Part shown: one piece after another, positions 45,901 to 59,439 of the stretch | How positions within the stretch are numbered: the first letter of the stretch is position 1 | Layout of the letters: each line of letters opens with the position of its first letter | Source of the DNA: Schoenoplectus triqueter | Lineage: Eukaryota; Streptophyta; Magnoliopsida; Poales; Cyperaceae | NCBI GenBank assembly: GCA_964058805.1 | Contig: CAXKVV010000107.1 | Span: forward strand, 1-64,000 | DNA: 64,000 bases | Direction: 5' to 3' | The notes under the pieces: generated by a model | The model's database searches: none | What the model saw: the letters and a program-made list of their open reading frames with translations, nothing else | Told to the model about the DNA's origin: nothing | Made by a program: the position numbers and the translations under genes

Positions 45901-48900
45901 AAACACAGAAACACATCAAAGGTGATGATGCTGAGATAAAGATGCTGGATTGCTCCAATTAAGTCTCTTGAACTTCTTGCTTGGATAATTGAACTGGGTC
46001 CAATTAATAATGGTACATATCATGTAATCCTTTTGCTTTTGTAAACTTTTCTACCAAGTTATTTAATATTTGGAATACATTAGGACTTACATGAGAGAAG
46101 AAAAACTTAAAATAAATAGAATTCTAGCCCTTTTGCACAACGGCCAAAGCAATGACTAAGTAATAAATGAATAATCAAAACCATGGCTCAGGATTAAAAA
46201 AATAATAAAACCTTCAGGAGCTCCAAAGTTCGAATCTCAGAGTCAATATCATAATCAGATTTATTGAGAAGTTTCTCTGCCAACATTACTCGGTATTCAT
46301 TTACAAGCTGGTCCTTTGAACCAATAATACCGACCATCAATTCAAGTATGTCAATTTTCCTTCTGTTTCGGCTTCCTTTTAATGGATCAGCTTCTACGGG
46401 GTCAGGTTCCCAGCTGTCAGAATGCAACAGTGCTTGTCAGATGAAAACAATATATTTTATTACCATACAGATTTGGTAAGAAACGGAGAACATGTCAATT
46501 ATGTGTTTACTTGGAAGAAGATTTAGCATATCGGCTATAGTGAGGTACTGGCTTAATCATGTTTCCGGCCTCCTTGTTAATTCTTCTAAGTTTACTGGCT
46601 TATTCGGTGCTTATTTTTGTGAGTGAGGATATATCAAGGAAATCTCATGTTAAGTTGAAAATCAATTGGGAAATAGGCACCCTATGAATTAGGTTCCGTA
46701 CAGTACAGATGGGTACTGTACAAAAAATAATCACTCTAAGACTCCAAGTAAATGACACACCGCTCAGCATTTAACCATGATTGCTTTTCATCAGTTCCAG
46801 CATCCTCCTCAAAATCTGCACCATCCTGGTTCTCAGCATCTCTGTTCAACTCCTCCAAGAGGCTATCTCCCGCATTCCCTGAACCACCACTATTACCTCC
46901 AGTTCCATCTGTCAGCATAGTAACAATGCACTTTATTGTGTCCTTTCTGCCCCTCAGGTAATCTCTGATTGGTTCTCCCACTGCTTCAAGAAACACACCA
47001 GCAGGATCGACTGTTCTTAACGCTTTAATTGTGGATACATATTGGTGCAATATGTCATTGGTTGATGCACCGGCTGTCAGAAGACGATATTTTAGAGAGG
47101 ATATGAAGGAGTCGACAAGTTTTGAGTGTTGGCCGGTGTACTCGAGGCATCGTTTTAGGTCCTCTATCGCAGGAGAGCTTAAAAGATTTCAGCAAGATGG
47201 TAAGATTGTATTTATAAGAAAATGAATAAATAGATCATAAACATTTGCATCAAAATGAGTTGCATCACAAAACAGTTTATTAATGCCTCAGAACCCTTGA
47301 CAATGACTTGCCTTGACAGCATTTTCCTCACATCATGCCAATAGAACTTGTAAAAAATAGATAAGGAATTATAGACCTTGTATTACACTTATAGATTGGT
47401 TATGTCTCAATTTTCATGCAATTTCAATATCAATTGATTTCTGATCAAATTCCATTAATTTGTTTTTTTTTTAAATGGAAATGTCATTAAATTTGGATAG
47501 TTGAATTTTATGTCATCTGATTAGAGATGATACTCGTACCAAATTTCACAATTTTCTCATTTCTAAGATAAGTTCAAAATGTAGATTATATTTTACTTTA
47601 TGGATTTCATGCATCATAAGTAACTTTTAACGGTCATCAGTTTGTCAAACTAATCCATTGTCAATGGGACCCCCATCCTTTAACTAAATTGGCCATTAAC
47701 ATTGCTAGCACAACGGAACACAACAAATTACTAGTTCAGAATGACCTTCGTAAACAGATAGATCATTACTTTATAGAAGATTATGGAAACTAATTGAATT
47801 TCTCATGTCAATTTTAAACCCAGATATCTATAGTCAGCCATATTATCCAACTAGGACAAACAACTAATGAAGATCCCAATAACAATACAAACTTAAAATT
47901 TGATTTCTTAGTAAAGTAGGGGTAATCACAAATGAAAAGTGCTTTTCTGCAATTAAATAACATTTACGGGAACCATTCGCACATTCTGTAAGTAATTGTT
48001 GTGCAAAATTGCAAATAACACATGCAAGCCTGTCTGGATAAACTACAGTGATTTCTTACTAAAAGTAGGGCTAATTACAAATAAGAAGGATTATCTACAA
48101 TTACATAACAAATAATGGGAACTATTTGCAACATTCTGAAGGTAATTGTCGTGCAAATAAGAAATGCAAACCTGTCTGGGTAATCTACAATGATTTCAAA
48201 AAGTTTCCCAATTCTCAGGTCCTGCAAGGTCTCATATGCGAAATACTCAAGCCGCAACTGCCATCTGACAAGTGCTTCAGAAGGGATACCAATCCCTGGA
48301 AAGGAAGAAGGTTGAGAAGCTAAAGGCGATTTTACATTAGGTGATTCTTTCTCATACTCAATGGAGTCTCCTAGGTATCCCAGCAAGTCATGCAAAAACT
48401 GGAGAGGTACAGCCTAAAAGAGAACAGAGTTAGAGAGATCAAACTTGGACGGTTAAAATGTTCTGCAAGCTGTAAAACACCAAATGGGTCAAGAGAATGA
48501 CATCCAAATCAATGGAACTCAGAATAAGACGAAACAAAATATATAACAATATTAAAAATAAACAATATCTGAAAAGATGTACTAGACCATAACAGATACA
48601 TGGGGTGAACAAAGTTGGATTTTAAGGTCCCTACTTCTTAGCCAAAACTCTCAGATACCTGCTCGCTTACTGATAGTTGCTTTGGAAAATTCATATTTAG
48701 ACTTTGTTCAAGTTGGTTACAATAACATCACTTCAAGATAATAGAGAAAGGACAAAAGTTACCCTAATCCACTTCTTCAACGACCAAAGAACAGGAATCC
48801 TGTAATCATCTCCAGCTAGTTCATTGACCTTTGACTGCTCAAAAAGAATACACAAGTCATCTAGAGGTACAAAATGCTGCTTTAGAAATTACTAAGGAAA

Positions 48901-51267
48901 ATTTTCATGTGAATTCCTAACATGACTTCCGTCTGGACAAGATATATGATATATCATGCATCCACTAAAACATTGAAAATATCACCCAATAGCAGCACTT
49001 GTAGTTTTCTGAACAAGAATGGACTACCCCTTGCATCCCTCATTTATTAAAAGAAAAAAAAATAGCACAGGGGATTTATTTTTAGCATTTCTTTTATAAC
49101 ATAGCTAGGGACAAATTGAAATTTTTTTATATACTTTAATATGTTTTAGTACTTTGGAAGGTTACACATGAAATGCCCAATCAAATAAACCTCACTTTTA
49201 AAAGCAAAAATATAGCGAAGGAGTAGGCATCTTCAGCCATGGAGGTGAATCCAAGACTCCTTAGGTCACTGACGACCTTTCCAATTTGCATAACCAAACC
49301 AATACACTCGCACATGGAAGTATCCATATGATATAAATCGGCATCATTGTAATCATCAATATTGATCCCAAGTTCATCACTATCACCATCAGCCATCATA
49401 GAGTTGAGTTCTTCCAGCTTTTTCTTGAAATATATTCTCAATACATCTATAATTGAGGGGGAATAAACATAAAATTAGGAAGCAGAATAGGATGGTTATT
49501 TAGACAGAAACTTAGCCAACGTAAATACAAGAGAATGTAATATGTTTGGCACCAGCTACCGGAGTCACCTAATATGCTGGGTTGTAATTAGCAGAAACTC
49601 CATACACCGCTTACAAAAATGTTCCAACCAACTATCTGAGTCAACTAATATGATGCATCAAACAATTACCATAAAGCTCCAGTAAATAGTCACAAACCTA
49701 CTATTTGCACATGGGCTAGGAAAATTGTTATCAGTAAGAATTAAGCAATCATCAATATCTTAATTGACATCAACATCTTTTATAGTAAGTTACTGAGAAG
49801 CAGGCTCACCTCAAGGCTCAAATTGTTCCTTAATTTCCTTTGCAATTCTACTGCATGCAACTTAGACATTAAAATTGTTAATTCTTTCGAACTAATGAGT
49901 TTTCTGGCATGGGTTGTTGATGCTAGGGGATTATTACTATTAAGAGGGTCATATCATGGGAACTAAAAAATAAGGGGACCCAATGCAAACATTTCAGAAA
50001 TCAGATTGCATATGCACATTCTAGACCTCTTAGGGAAAATATTCAATACTAAAAGCATCAAGAGGGAACAAGTATCTCTCTTTTTTTTATTAATTAACCT
50101 GGAAAATCCCAAGGCAGTGTCGTCAGAAGAACTGAAGATACCATTAACTGGTACCTAGACATGAGTTGCGAACTAGGATGCTCTATCTCTGACTCTCTTT
50201 TCACAATTCTGTTCTCATAGGACTTTATAGCTTCAACTAGAACCAAAAGGCAGTTTTCCTGGTATCTCTTTTGTGAGCAAATTTCTTCCAAAGAGTTGCT
50301 CAATATTTCCTCAGGCCAGTTCTCTTGTTCCTATAAATATTTTTTTAAGAATAGATGATGTGACAATCACTGAAGTAGGTAATTAGGTAACACCCTTTTG
50401 TTCAGCATGATCCAAAAAGGAAATGCTACCAATAAGTTTAGAGGTAGGAGGATAAGATTGGTGGTAGTGAAATGTATCCATCTAATCCTCATTTTTTTGT
50501 GCTTGCTGAAACTGAGACAGCATAACCTGTCATGTATTTATATGTTTAAGATTATAATGGAATCAGCAGATCTAGTGTCCACTTTTTTTCTAAAAAAAAA
50601 GGATTTAGAGATAGAAGAAGAATGCAATTTGTTGGATGCATTTGCAGAGACAAAAATAATAACAAAAAAGTGCCTTACACGAAACTTAGCCTTCTCAATT
50701 GCAGAGGCGTCACAATAGGAATCAAAATGTCGCCAAAATTTTTTTACTGCTGACTTTTTGAATGCTTCCTGCAGTGTATTACATCAAAGTGAGCAGTTGT
50801 GGAGTGCTCTCAGTAAATTACTGTTATATTTTTCTTTCTTTTTTCTTTTCTGAATCAGATTTTAATGGGGCTCTAGACGAACTTGAGCTTAAATCAAGCT
50901 GAATGCTTCTGAAAAAAGCTCCTTGAGTTGTTTAACTTCTAGGAAAGATTAAAAAAAAATGGATACATATTGGCAAAAATATTACATTATGAGTACATTT
51001 GCAGAAGGTCAGGCACTTAAATTCAAAGGGCAAGCTCAAAACAGCGATTACCTCCAAAGAAAGAAGAAAGTGGTCTTGGAGGAGAGAGGCGAGGCCATGG
51101 TCGCACAGCGATGCGACGCTGGGCCTCAACTGGGAATCCAGAGCGTAACAGGTCGCGGTTTGAGAAAGGAGAGAGTTTGTGAGGTCGCAAAAGTGGGCCC
51201 AGTTGTTAAGGATTTCTGCGATCGCATCTTCCGAGAGTGAATCGAGCGCTTCTGGGTCGCACAGCAT
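42973..51267 (-). CDS. APC2: anaphase-promoting complex subunit 2 (APC2)
   Basis: APC2 is the cullin-type scaffold subunit that, with the RING subunit APC11, forms the catalytic core of the APC/C ubiquitin ligase driving mitotic exit. Exons in transcript order: 51267-51052, 50768-50679, 50330-50099, 49446-49196, 48834-48763, 48413-48172, 47177-46761, 46413-46212, 45865-45751, 45639-45557, 45262-45143, 45065-44977, 44892-44811, 43975-43793, 43349-43281 and/or 43246-43178, 43095-42973. With one copy of the 69-nt exon the total is 2,586 nt (861 residues; Arabidopsis about 865); with both, 884. Typical APC2 blocks are visible: CLEYTGQHSKLVDSFISS, AVGEPIRDYLRGRKDTIK, WEPDPVEADPLKGS, NEYRVMLAEKLLNKSDYDI, SSNFWPPIQ, WKKNLGTVKLELQFEDRSMQ, and a C-terminal winged-helix tail (LQSFLSDLISEEKIELRDG). 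The ATG at 51267 follows an ACG ACG run. No disabling mutation seen. Confidence 0.93.
43159..43364 (-). repeat. 103-bp tandem duplication carrying an entire APC2 exon
   Basis: Two 103-base units, 43159-43261 and 43262-43364, differ at only about one base. Each holds the same 69-nt exon (43178-43246 and 43281-43349) with its own acceptor (ttgcag) and donor (gtaag). The exon is a multiple of three and starts and ends in phase 0, encoding KFIMGLLTNYGTATLDK then (V or I)HNTLK. The Val/Ile change is the one difference in the exon. Confidence 0.95.
47901..48195 (-). repeat. diverged tandem duplication with a decoy APC2 splice donor
   Basis: Units of about 148 bases at 47901-48048 and 48049-48195 share blocks such as TGATTTCTTA, ACATTCTG and TGTCTGG. 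The functional donor (ACAG/gtttgc on the minus strand at 48172) has a copy at about 48029 where GT has become GC (ACAGGCTTGC). The copied exon end is diverged, so this duplication is older than the one at 43.2 kb. Confidence 0.7.
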
Positions 51268-52990
51268 CGTCGTAAGCTCCGGCGTTAGGGGTGGCAAGGG
51301 GGGGAGCAGCGCAAGAGCGGGAGTGAAGGTTTTCAGGGTTTAGAAGGGCGCGAGTGGCGTAATTAGAGAACAGCCCTCCAAAAATCCAATATTTAAAGGA
51401 AAATTTGACTTATGCCCGTCAAAACTTTTTTAATGAAAAATTAACTCATCCAAGTTACCAAGTATGAGGTTTTGGATGCATATATTATTTGAACGGAAGA
51501 TTTCTTGCATTTGATTTCTCATCTTTTTTCGCAGACTAATAATATTAAATGCTAGTTGATTTAATGTACTTATTATATGTTTGTTTAGATCACGTTTATG
51601 TAATTAAAAACACTAGTGATTATAAACAAACCTTGGCCTCAATGGACTTCTATCTCATTGTGATGCATATCCTCATGCCAAGTCTTTTTTTTTTAAGAAA
51701 ATTCCCTGATGCAAGTTGTCAACCCGAACAATGATCAGTACATGTACATATATACATTAGACAATTTTTTCATGAGAATATGACATGTTGGTCGTTTTTT
51801 GTCTGAATCGTCAAACCAATTTACTCTAGTTCGAAGTACAAGATTTAAGTTCGTGATTAACAAATTACAATATCAAAATTTCACGAGCTTGCCGAATTTA
51901 TTCATATTTTTGTATGAAAACACAAGTAATATAATTCAATGTAGAAATATAACAAAGTTAGAGTACTTGCAAAAGATTATCATGCACTTCACAAAAAAAA
52001 TATATACATTATCAATCAAACTATCATATCTACATGTCTATACATATTTTATATTCACATATGTGTAATTATATTTACATATTTTGTGTTTATATTTTCT
52101 AATCACATTTATATTATATTCACATATTTATTTTTATATTTACATATTTTCACACTTACAAATTATATTTGGCAATTTTTATATGATTTTCTATATATTT
52201 TTACCATGCATGTATTATAAAGTCAAAAACAAAGTAAAAAAATATTCAAGTCATTTTTGGTTTTAAAATCTTTTTGGCATTTTCAATTTTCAAAAGTGAA
52301 ATATTCTCGCCTTATATAATACTATTTAAAATATGAAAAATTTGAAAATAAATTTCATTCAATTTGAAATTTTGTAAGACTTCAGATAATTTATTTTTAT
52401 TTTTCAGTTCATTAATTTACAAATCTTAAAACTGCTGTGCCGGGGTTAAATTTCTTCTTAATTCTTCAAACTAACATGGTCTTTCTTGGGAATTCCTGTC
52501 AAACATTTTATCATTTGTCACATAACCCGTTGCGAGAAAGATTGTCACTACATTTAATTTAAAATTATCAGATAATTTCTTGGATTTGCCCTCCATAACA
52601 AATTGACTCAGCTGTTTATCCAAAGGAAGACAAAAAAAGAAAAAAAAAACTAATAAAATTAAAGACATGACACCGAACTGAAAGAACTGGCAAGGTAGTA
52701 AATCACCAAGCAGAGCAACACACATCATATGCAACAGATATATGGGTGGCATTGGCAAAAAGCAGATCAAGTTCGGATCATGTCACTGGAGTTGCTCGTC
52801 AACCCGAAAGTACTATAAAAAGAGGGTTAAAATCTTTTAATCATCAGAAAAGTAGAACAAATAATATCATTTTAATCTGTGCTACAGTTAAGAAAACAAG
52901 GAAGCTAAATAGCACACTATTTCCATTCCTAACAAACAAGCAAACCACACCCAACAGCACATCCATCACTCCTTTCGCATCAAATTCACA
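51268..52990. other. APC2 promoter region and intergenic spacer
   Basis: The first 100 bases (GC-rich, AGAAGGGCGCGAG) are the APC2 leader/promoter on the minus strand. The rest, to 52990, is AT-rich with no supported gene. Short frames around 51800-52270 are low-complexity. Confidence 0.5.
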
Positions 52991-53722
52991 TCATTTTATG
53001 TAATGTCGCATTTTATCCAATGTCATTTCAGTTTCACCAATCCTCTGCAGCCCATTTACAAGGATGTTACCAGTCACGTCATTGGGCTGATGCCCTTTGG
53101 AAATCATGACATGTAGAAAATCCAATGCCACATTGATTTTGCCTGTCTTAAACAGCCCATCAATAAGAGTGTTGTTGGTCACAACATTGGGCTCATAACC
53201 TTTGGAAAATCATGACATAAAAAAAAAATCATTGCCATATGAATTTCACCTTTCTTACATATATAGCCCATCTATAAGAGTGCTATAGGTCACAATGTTA
53301 GATCAAACCCTTTGGATATCATGAAATTAAAAAAAAAATCAACTGCCTTCTCAATTTCACCTTTCTTGCACAATCCATTAATGTGCTACATGTTACAACA
53401 TTAGGGTCAAGCCCTTTGGATAATATCATGACTTCAAAAAAATCAATTGCCTTCTCAATTTCATCTTTCTTGCACACTCCACTGATAAGAGTGCTATAGG
53501 TCACGACATCAGGGTTAAGCCCTTTGGAAACCATGATATCAAGAAATTTCATAGCCTTCACAAATTCACCTTTCCTGCACATTCCATTGATAAGAATGTT
53601 ATAGGCCACGCACATCAGGCTCAAGCCCTTTGGATGTCATAAAATCAAGAATATTCACTGCCTTTTCAATTTCACTTTTCTTAGTCAACCCATCTATAAG
53701 TGTGTTGTAGGTATTTACAGAT
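52991..53722 (-). pseudogene. PPR-repeat protein pseudogene
   Basis: A chain of about five or six 35-residue pentatricopeptide repeats on the minus strand, for example TYNTLIDGLTKKSEIEKAVN, AYNILINGMCRKGEFVKAMK, TYSTLISGVCKKDEIEKAID and NTLIDGLFKTGKINVALDF. PPR proteins usually bind organelle RNA. The frame shifts at least twice (near 53600 and 53330) and has stops between repeats, and there is no start or targeting sequence. The upstream side is cut at about 53722. It is a decayed fragment of a P-class PPR gene. Confidence 0.85.
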
Positions 53723-54212
53723 TTTTTTATTTTAGTAAATAAAATAAATAAATAAATGAAACTGACTATTTCTCTCCTCACTTTTGCATACTTAATCAGA
53801 TCCGAGTTTAAAACTCGGGTCCGTTTTTTTTTACATTTGTGTGTTATATTAAAAACAAAACACAACAGTCAGTAGATTGATCTAAAATATTACAACAAAA
53901 ATTAAAATAAAGTTTTATAAAGTCAAATATAAGCACGATTAATACATTGTTCTAAAATAGTGTCAAACAAATTGAAATATTACAACAACAAATGAAATTC
54001 AATTATTCTGGTAAATATAACAACAAAAAACATAAACACACAGGTAATCTAAATCATGCTCTGTTGGAATGAGCTCGACCTCGAGTTGGCAGCCTGTTGA
54101 TACGACCCTTCATTTCATCCATAACCATTGGAATGCGTATCTTTCTTCTCATTCCTTTGTTGATTTTTGTTGGATCTGGCCTGATGACCGAACCATTGTA
54201 AATTGGTCAATC
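53723..54212. other. AT-rich spacer between pseudogenes
   Basis: No coding signal was recognised. It may include the 3' terminal part of the MULE element to its right, but no terminal inverted repeat was identified. Confidence 0.4.
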
Positions 54213-55691
54213 TCATTTATTGCCATAACTACGCCAATGACCAGACCATGTATTAATGTAGTACTGGATGATATAATATGGACTAACGTACTGAGTGTAA
54301 TACAGCCTTCTGAATGAACAAACGGTAAACAAGTGATCGCATGGGATGCCGATCAATTGCAGTTTCTGACACCAACAATTATCAATTCCCGTCATGGCTA
54401 ATTCAACCTCATATTTCATTTCACCCATTTGTCCCTATTATTTCAAATAGAAATTATAAATTATTGCTTAAATTTTAAAATTAAATAAAAAAATATATAA
54501 GCATAGAATATTACTGTCGATAAGGTTATTTCTATTGTAAACATCGTAGTTGTTGATACCCTAATCCAGTGGTATGACATCGTAAGTTCTTCCCTTATCA
54601 CCGCGATGTTTTATCATTTCGGTGACATTTTGGGAGAATACCAGACCTTGAGCTTCCCAAGCTGCTGTAATTTGTCGACGCTGATAGAACCACTCAACAC
54701 ATTTATGCCATGTGTTCTCGACGATAGCACATACCGGAAGTTATCTGGCGATCCTGAACACATTGTTCAGTGATTCTGAACCGTTGCTTGTCATTATTCC
54801 CCACCGATTGAGACCCCGTCTAGATGTTGTGCTCATCTTTCTTGATGCAATACAACCACTCGCTCTGGGGTTAACTCCTCATAATGAAATTCCTCAGCTG
54901 CGACAGGTTGATTATTGCGGTTTCTGTTATTTCGTGTCCTTCTATTGGATACTTGTTCTGTTGGGAGATTTTCTTGCATGATTCCTACTTTTCTGATAAA
55001 TTTATGAGATGCCGGTCTAATACTGTTAATTTATATTTCTCGTATTTCCATGACTTCTTATGTCTTTGCAGCTTGTTTGAAAAAAATCTTTATTCTTTTT
55101 ATATGACAGTTCTTATACACATTTTGCGCAATGTGTTGAGTACAATAACGGTGAACAACCTCGCCTGCTGATTCGTGTCATCCAAAATCCAGCCTCTCAA
55201 ATACTACCCTTATACCTAGATGTTGATCTAAGATAACAGTAATTTTACCAGGACTGACAACCTCTTTTACGCAACCACTGCATGAACCAACTCCAGTTTG
55301 TCATACTTTCCTCGCCTGCTACAACAGCAAATACAAGTGATAGTAGTTGTTGCTCCGCATCATAATCATATGCCATAAATAGTTTACCGGCATACCGACC
55401 TGATAAAAATCCAGCATCGATAGTTAAGATTGGTCGTAAGTAAGGCCATGCTGCAATATACGGTCCAAATGCCCATGCAACACAATCGAAATTTTCAACA
55501 CCAAATTTTGTTGATGGCACTGTCTCTATGATGTATTTTGTGTCATATATGAAATTTTGTATGGCTGCTAGCAGAGACGGAAGCATTTCGTATGACCTCT
55601 CCCAACTACCAAATAGGTCTGCAATTGTCAGTTCTCTTCCACTCCATAATTTATTATAACTCGGTTGTACTGTGAGAAACTTTTATCTAAC
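54213..55691 (-). pseudogene. Mutator-like (MULE) transposase remnant
   Basis: Read right to left: an upstream block (FLTVQPSYNKLWSGRELTI, then ADLFGSWERSYEMLPSLLAA), the DDE catalytic domain (AWPYLRPILTIDAGFLSGRY, then LVFAVVAGEESMTNWSWFM), a middle block at about 54540-54800 (MTSNGSESLNNVFRIA, ENTWHKCVEWFYQRR) and a C-terminal SWIM zinc finger (CWCQKLQLIGIPCDH). Order and spacing match plant MuDR-type transposases. Several stops and frame changes break it. The N-terminal part ends at 55691, exactly where the gypsy LTR begins. Confidence 0.85.
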
Positions 55692-57117
55692 TGTTTACCC
55701 CTGAAAATTCGGGGAATTAAAAAAAAGTAACTTGGGACAAAAGATTCAAAAATTCAAGGAGAAATTTTTAAAGCCCGAAGAGACTTAATTCAAGTCAAGA
55801 AGCACCAAGAAAAAAGAAGAATTCAATGAAATGCTCAAAAATCAAAATTCTTAAGAAAAGAATTAAATGCCGAAACTCTACAAATTCAAATCGAAAACCT
55901 CTTCGAAACCTAAAATCTCAAAACTCAAATTTTATGGCAAAATCAAATTCTCCATAAATTTCTGAGAATTTTCATATATTACTTGATATTTTTGGAGTTA
56001 CGAAAGTCAAAGAAATTCCAAATTATCGATTAATATAATGAAAAATTAATTGATGCTTGACCAAAGGGCAAAATGGTAAATAAAAATTACCATAAATTTT
56101 GTTATATTTCAAGGAATTGTTGAGCAAATTTTGGTGTAATTTGGATAAAGCGATCTTTGAGAAACAATTTAAAAGCAAAAGAGAAATAAGAAAAATCAGC
56201 AAATGGAGGGCTCCAATTAAAAAATCAAAATGGAGAGGGGCCAAATTCGAAAATGGCCATTGCTACAGTCCCGTGCTACAGTAACCCCGAGCTCTTCACT
56301 GTTTCAAAACCGAAAATGGAGCCTATGGTCCCGTGCGATGAAAACCCACATATTATATACCGTTGGAAAGAGCACGAAGAGGAGAACACAATGAGATAAA
56401 GAACTTGCAAAATGGTTGAGCGGTTTGGGAGAAAACTGAAGGGGAAGTTTCCGATCTAAAAATGAAATCGAGCAATCCGAGCCATGATTGATCAAATTGA
56501 TACTTCAAACACCTTCACCATGGTCACAAGAGATTGTTTGAGGGCTTGGTTGAATTTCATAAGCTTTAAATTGGTGAGACCACGAACTCGCAAATCGGGT
56601 CAAAAACCGAGTTGGTCAAACTCTATACCAGAGCATTCTATTGATTGAATAAACATTATAGATCAATTTCTGGGATCAATTAGATGCTAATCAAGCTTTG
56701 AAACACAAGAAATGGTGAAGAAATGAAGGAGAACGACTATGTGGCTTGAAATCGGGTTTGAAGGCAAAAACGGGTCTCGGGTGCATAATTGTGATCCGGC
56801 AAGGTCTAAAATGCAGGAAGAGAGTGATAAGAACGTGTTTGAACCTTTACAACCTTCTAGAAGTCCCTAGAATCATCTGGTGACCAAGTGGTGGTTAGAG
56901 AGGGCAAATTTGTAAATTTTCAGCAAACATAACAAACTCCACTTGTGCCCCACTTGTCCTCTCAGCTGTTAGAGCACATTTAAAACACTTAGAACTGGTC
57001 TAATACACCACAAAACGTTCAGAATAGTATGAGAAGATGAATGAAGGGAGTTGGTGCATAAATTGGTCAAAGAAAAGTCAAACCGATCTCATACACCCAT
57101 CTACCACCCCCTAGGCC

Positions 57118-57125
57118 TATATAAA
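57118..57125 (+). promoter_or_regulatory. LTR TATA box
   Basis: TATATAAA within CTAGGCCTATATAAACCA, followed by a CT-rich and A-rich stretch as in many plant LTR promoters. It supports the LTR reading of this region. The putative transcript would start near 57150. Confidence 0.5.
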
Positions 57126-57450
57126 CCACTCTCCTCCTTCAAACACAAGAGACACAACCCATCCCAAGCTGAATGCTAATCCAAAACGCTGCCAAAACCA
57201 ATTGAAACTCAAATTAGATACAATCTTTGAGTTGAAATCAAAATCAAGCCCAAAGATACAAGATTCAATCAATTTCTCTTCTACTCAAGCTACAAATTAG
57301 GTCTAGGTAGGTCTCTCTTCTGTAAATATAGATATCAAGAGTGTATTGAAGCTTGTAATTTTGATTCGTGCAATAAAGATGAAATTTTCCATGTGCAATA
57401 TCGATTTTTCTTCTTTTTCTTGATGTTCTTATGTTGCAATTCGATCTTTT

Positions 57451-58130
57451 TTATTTTCTTTCTTTTCTTTTGGCTCAAATCTTCATACAAACATCATTGA
57501 ATGTTAGATTGAAGCTAAATGATGCATTTAAACCATATAAGATCAATGAATCCCTTATAAATGCAAAATCAGCCCTAAAATCGCTGAAAATGCAATAAAA
57601 AGAAAAACGGGATGAGATCTACTCCAAATCTTATAAAACTTTCAGATCTAGTAGAAATAAGTCATATGAATCTACAGAAACTAATTTTACATTTTTTTGA
57701 TTTTTATATAAAAAGTTATAGCCTTTTTAATTCTGAAAAACAGCAAGTTCTGGTTACATCCATTTTTCCTTTTACTTTTTCATTTTTTTTTTATTTTTTT
57801 TTATTTTTTTTCTTTTCTTTTTAGCTCAAATCTGCATACAAACATCATTGAATGTTAGATTAAAGCTAAATGATACATTACACCGTTTAAGATCAATGAA
57901 TCCCTTGTAAACGCAAAATCAGCCCTAAAATGGCTGAAAATGCAATAAAAATAAAAATGGGACGAGATCTACTCCAAATCTTATAAAACTTTCAGATCTT
58001 ATAGAAATAAGTTATATGAATCCATAGAAACTGATTTTTTATTTTTTTTATTTTTCTGTAAAAAGTTATAGCCTTTTTAGTTCTGAAAATCAGCAAATAC
58101 TGGTACAGCATTTTCCTCTTTTGCCCCTGA
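57451..58130. repeat. tandem duplication of about 350 bp in the putative LTR
   Basis: Two units, about 57451-57801 and 57802-58130, offset about 351 bases, share long blocks such as CAAACATCATTGAATGTTAG and ACTCCAAATCTTATAAAACT with scattered changes. Downstream, TGCCGGCTTG-like motifs recur at about 58341, 58394 and 58512. The duplication lengthens the LTR. Confidence 0.8.
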
Positions 58131-59439
58131 TCTGATTCGAAAATAAAAAATCATATCTCTGCTACTCCGATTTAAATAAAATTTTGTGAGCATATAGATC
58201 TAGTTATATTGCATCTCTCTGTAAATTTTCATAATTTTTGGAGTTTCGTATGATTTTATATGAATTTTTGAGTCCTTAGCTAGTAGATTATAATAATCTA
58301 GTTAGTAGTATAATAATATAAAAACTCTTTGAAGCCTTGGTGCCGGCTTGACAAAGCTGTGTGTGTCGGGTTTTAAAGTTTTATAATGCTAGTGCCGGCT
58401 TGATAAGAGCCGTGAGTGTTAGCCTTTCTAAAATAAAATCGAGTAATTTGTTAAAAGTATAAAAAAATAAGTTTTTATTCCGATAAATCATAGAACTCTT
58501 TAAAACTTTGGTGCCGGCTTGACAAAGTTGTGTGTGTCGAGTTTTAGAGTGATATGATACTAATATTGTTATATCAAAATATAAAAAATAATATTTTAAA
58601 AGAAAATCCTTTCAAAAAAAAAATATATAGAAAATATATTTTCATCCTAGTTTATTTTTCTGTTGAATAAAAATCCTTTTAAACTCATTTAAGATAGTCT
58701 TAAATAAAAATATTTTCAACATGAAAGTTATTACAAATATACTTCTTAAAAGGTTCATAATTTTTCTGAAATATTTTCTTAAGTAGATATTTTAAAAATG
58801 TTCAAAATATCCTCAGCTGTCCAGTTTAGCCCTTTATCAGAAAAGAAATAAAAAACTGTACCGATCCGTGAATTTAACATATATATATTATTTTATATTC
58901 TTGAAATACATATTAAGATGAGCTTTTACAAAAAATTTCATACAAAAATACGTTGTAAATACCTTTCAAATAAGCAAAACAATCCTGATAGCTTCTGATT
59001 TTCAGAACCGTCCTCTGTTGATATTTTGCTCTAAACAGTACTTTAAAATGCTCAAAATGAAAATTTTTAAAATAAAAGTTGTTCGTAACATCTCATTTCA
59101 TTTTTCTGTCAAATAAAATCAGTATGTTATTAACTAATTTCTCTCTAAATATTCAAAAGAACAGTATAATTTGCTGAATTCTTCGTTAGTTTTCAGATTG
59201 TCGTTTGCTAATATTCCTCCCGAAATAATATTTTAGAGGGTTCAAATTAAAAAAAATGTTCAAAATAAAGTTGTTCATAACATTTTCATTGATATTTTTG
59301 TCAAATAAAATTAGTATGTTACTAATATATTTTTCTCAAAAAATCTAAAAGATCACTACCTTATTATATTTTCTTTACCATTAAAAATCAGAAAAATATT
59401 ATGATCCATTCTATAAAAAATATTTTAAAATCATAAATA

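Noticed and set aside
49808..49859. Candidate APC2 exon whose frame leads into an in-frame TGA
   Set aside because: It would add a premature stop. The adjacent exon 50099-50330 runs through QLMVSSVLLTTLPWDFP and joins 49446-49196 in phase without it, so the candidate is intronic.
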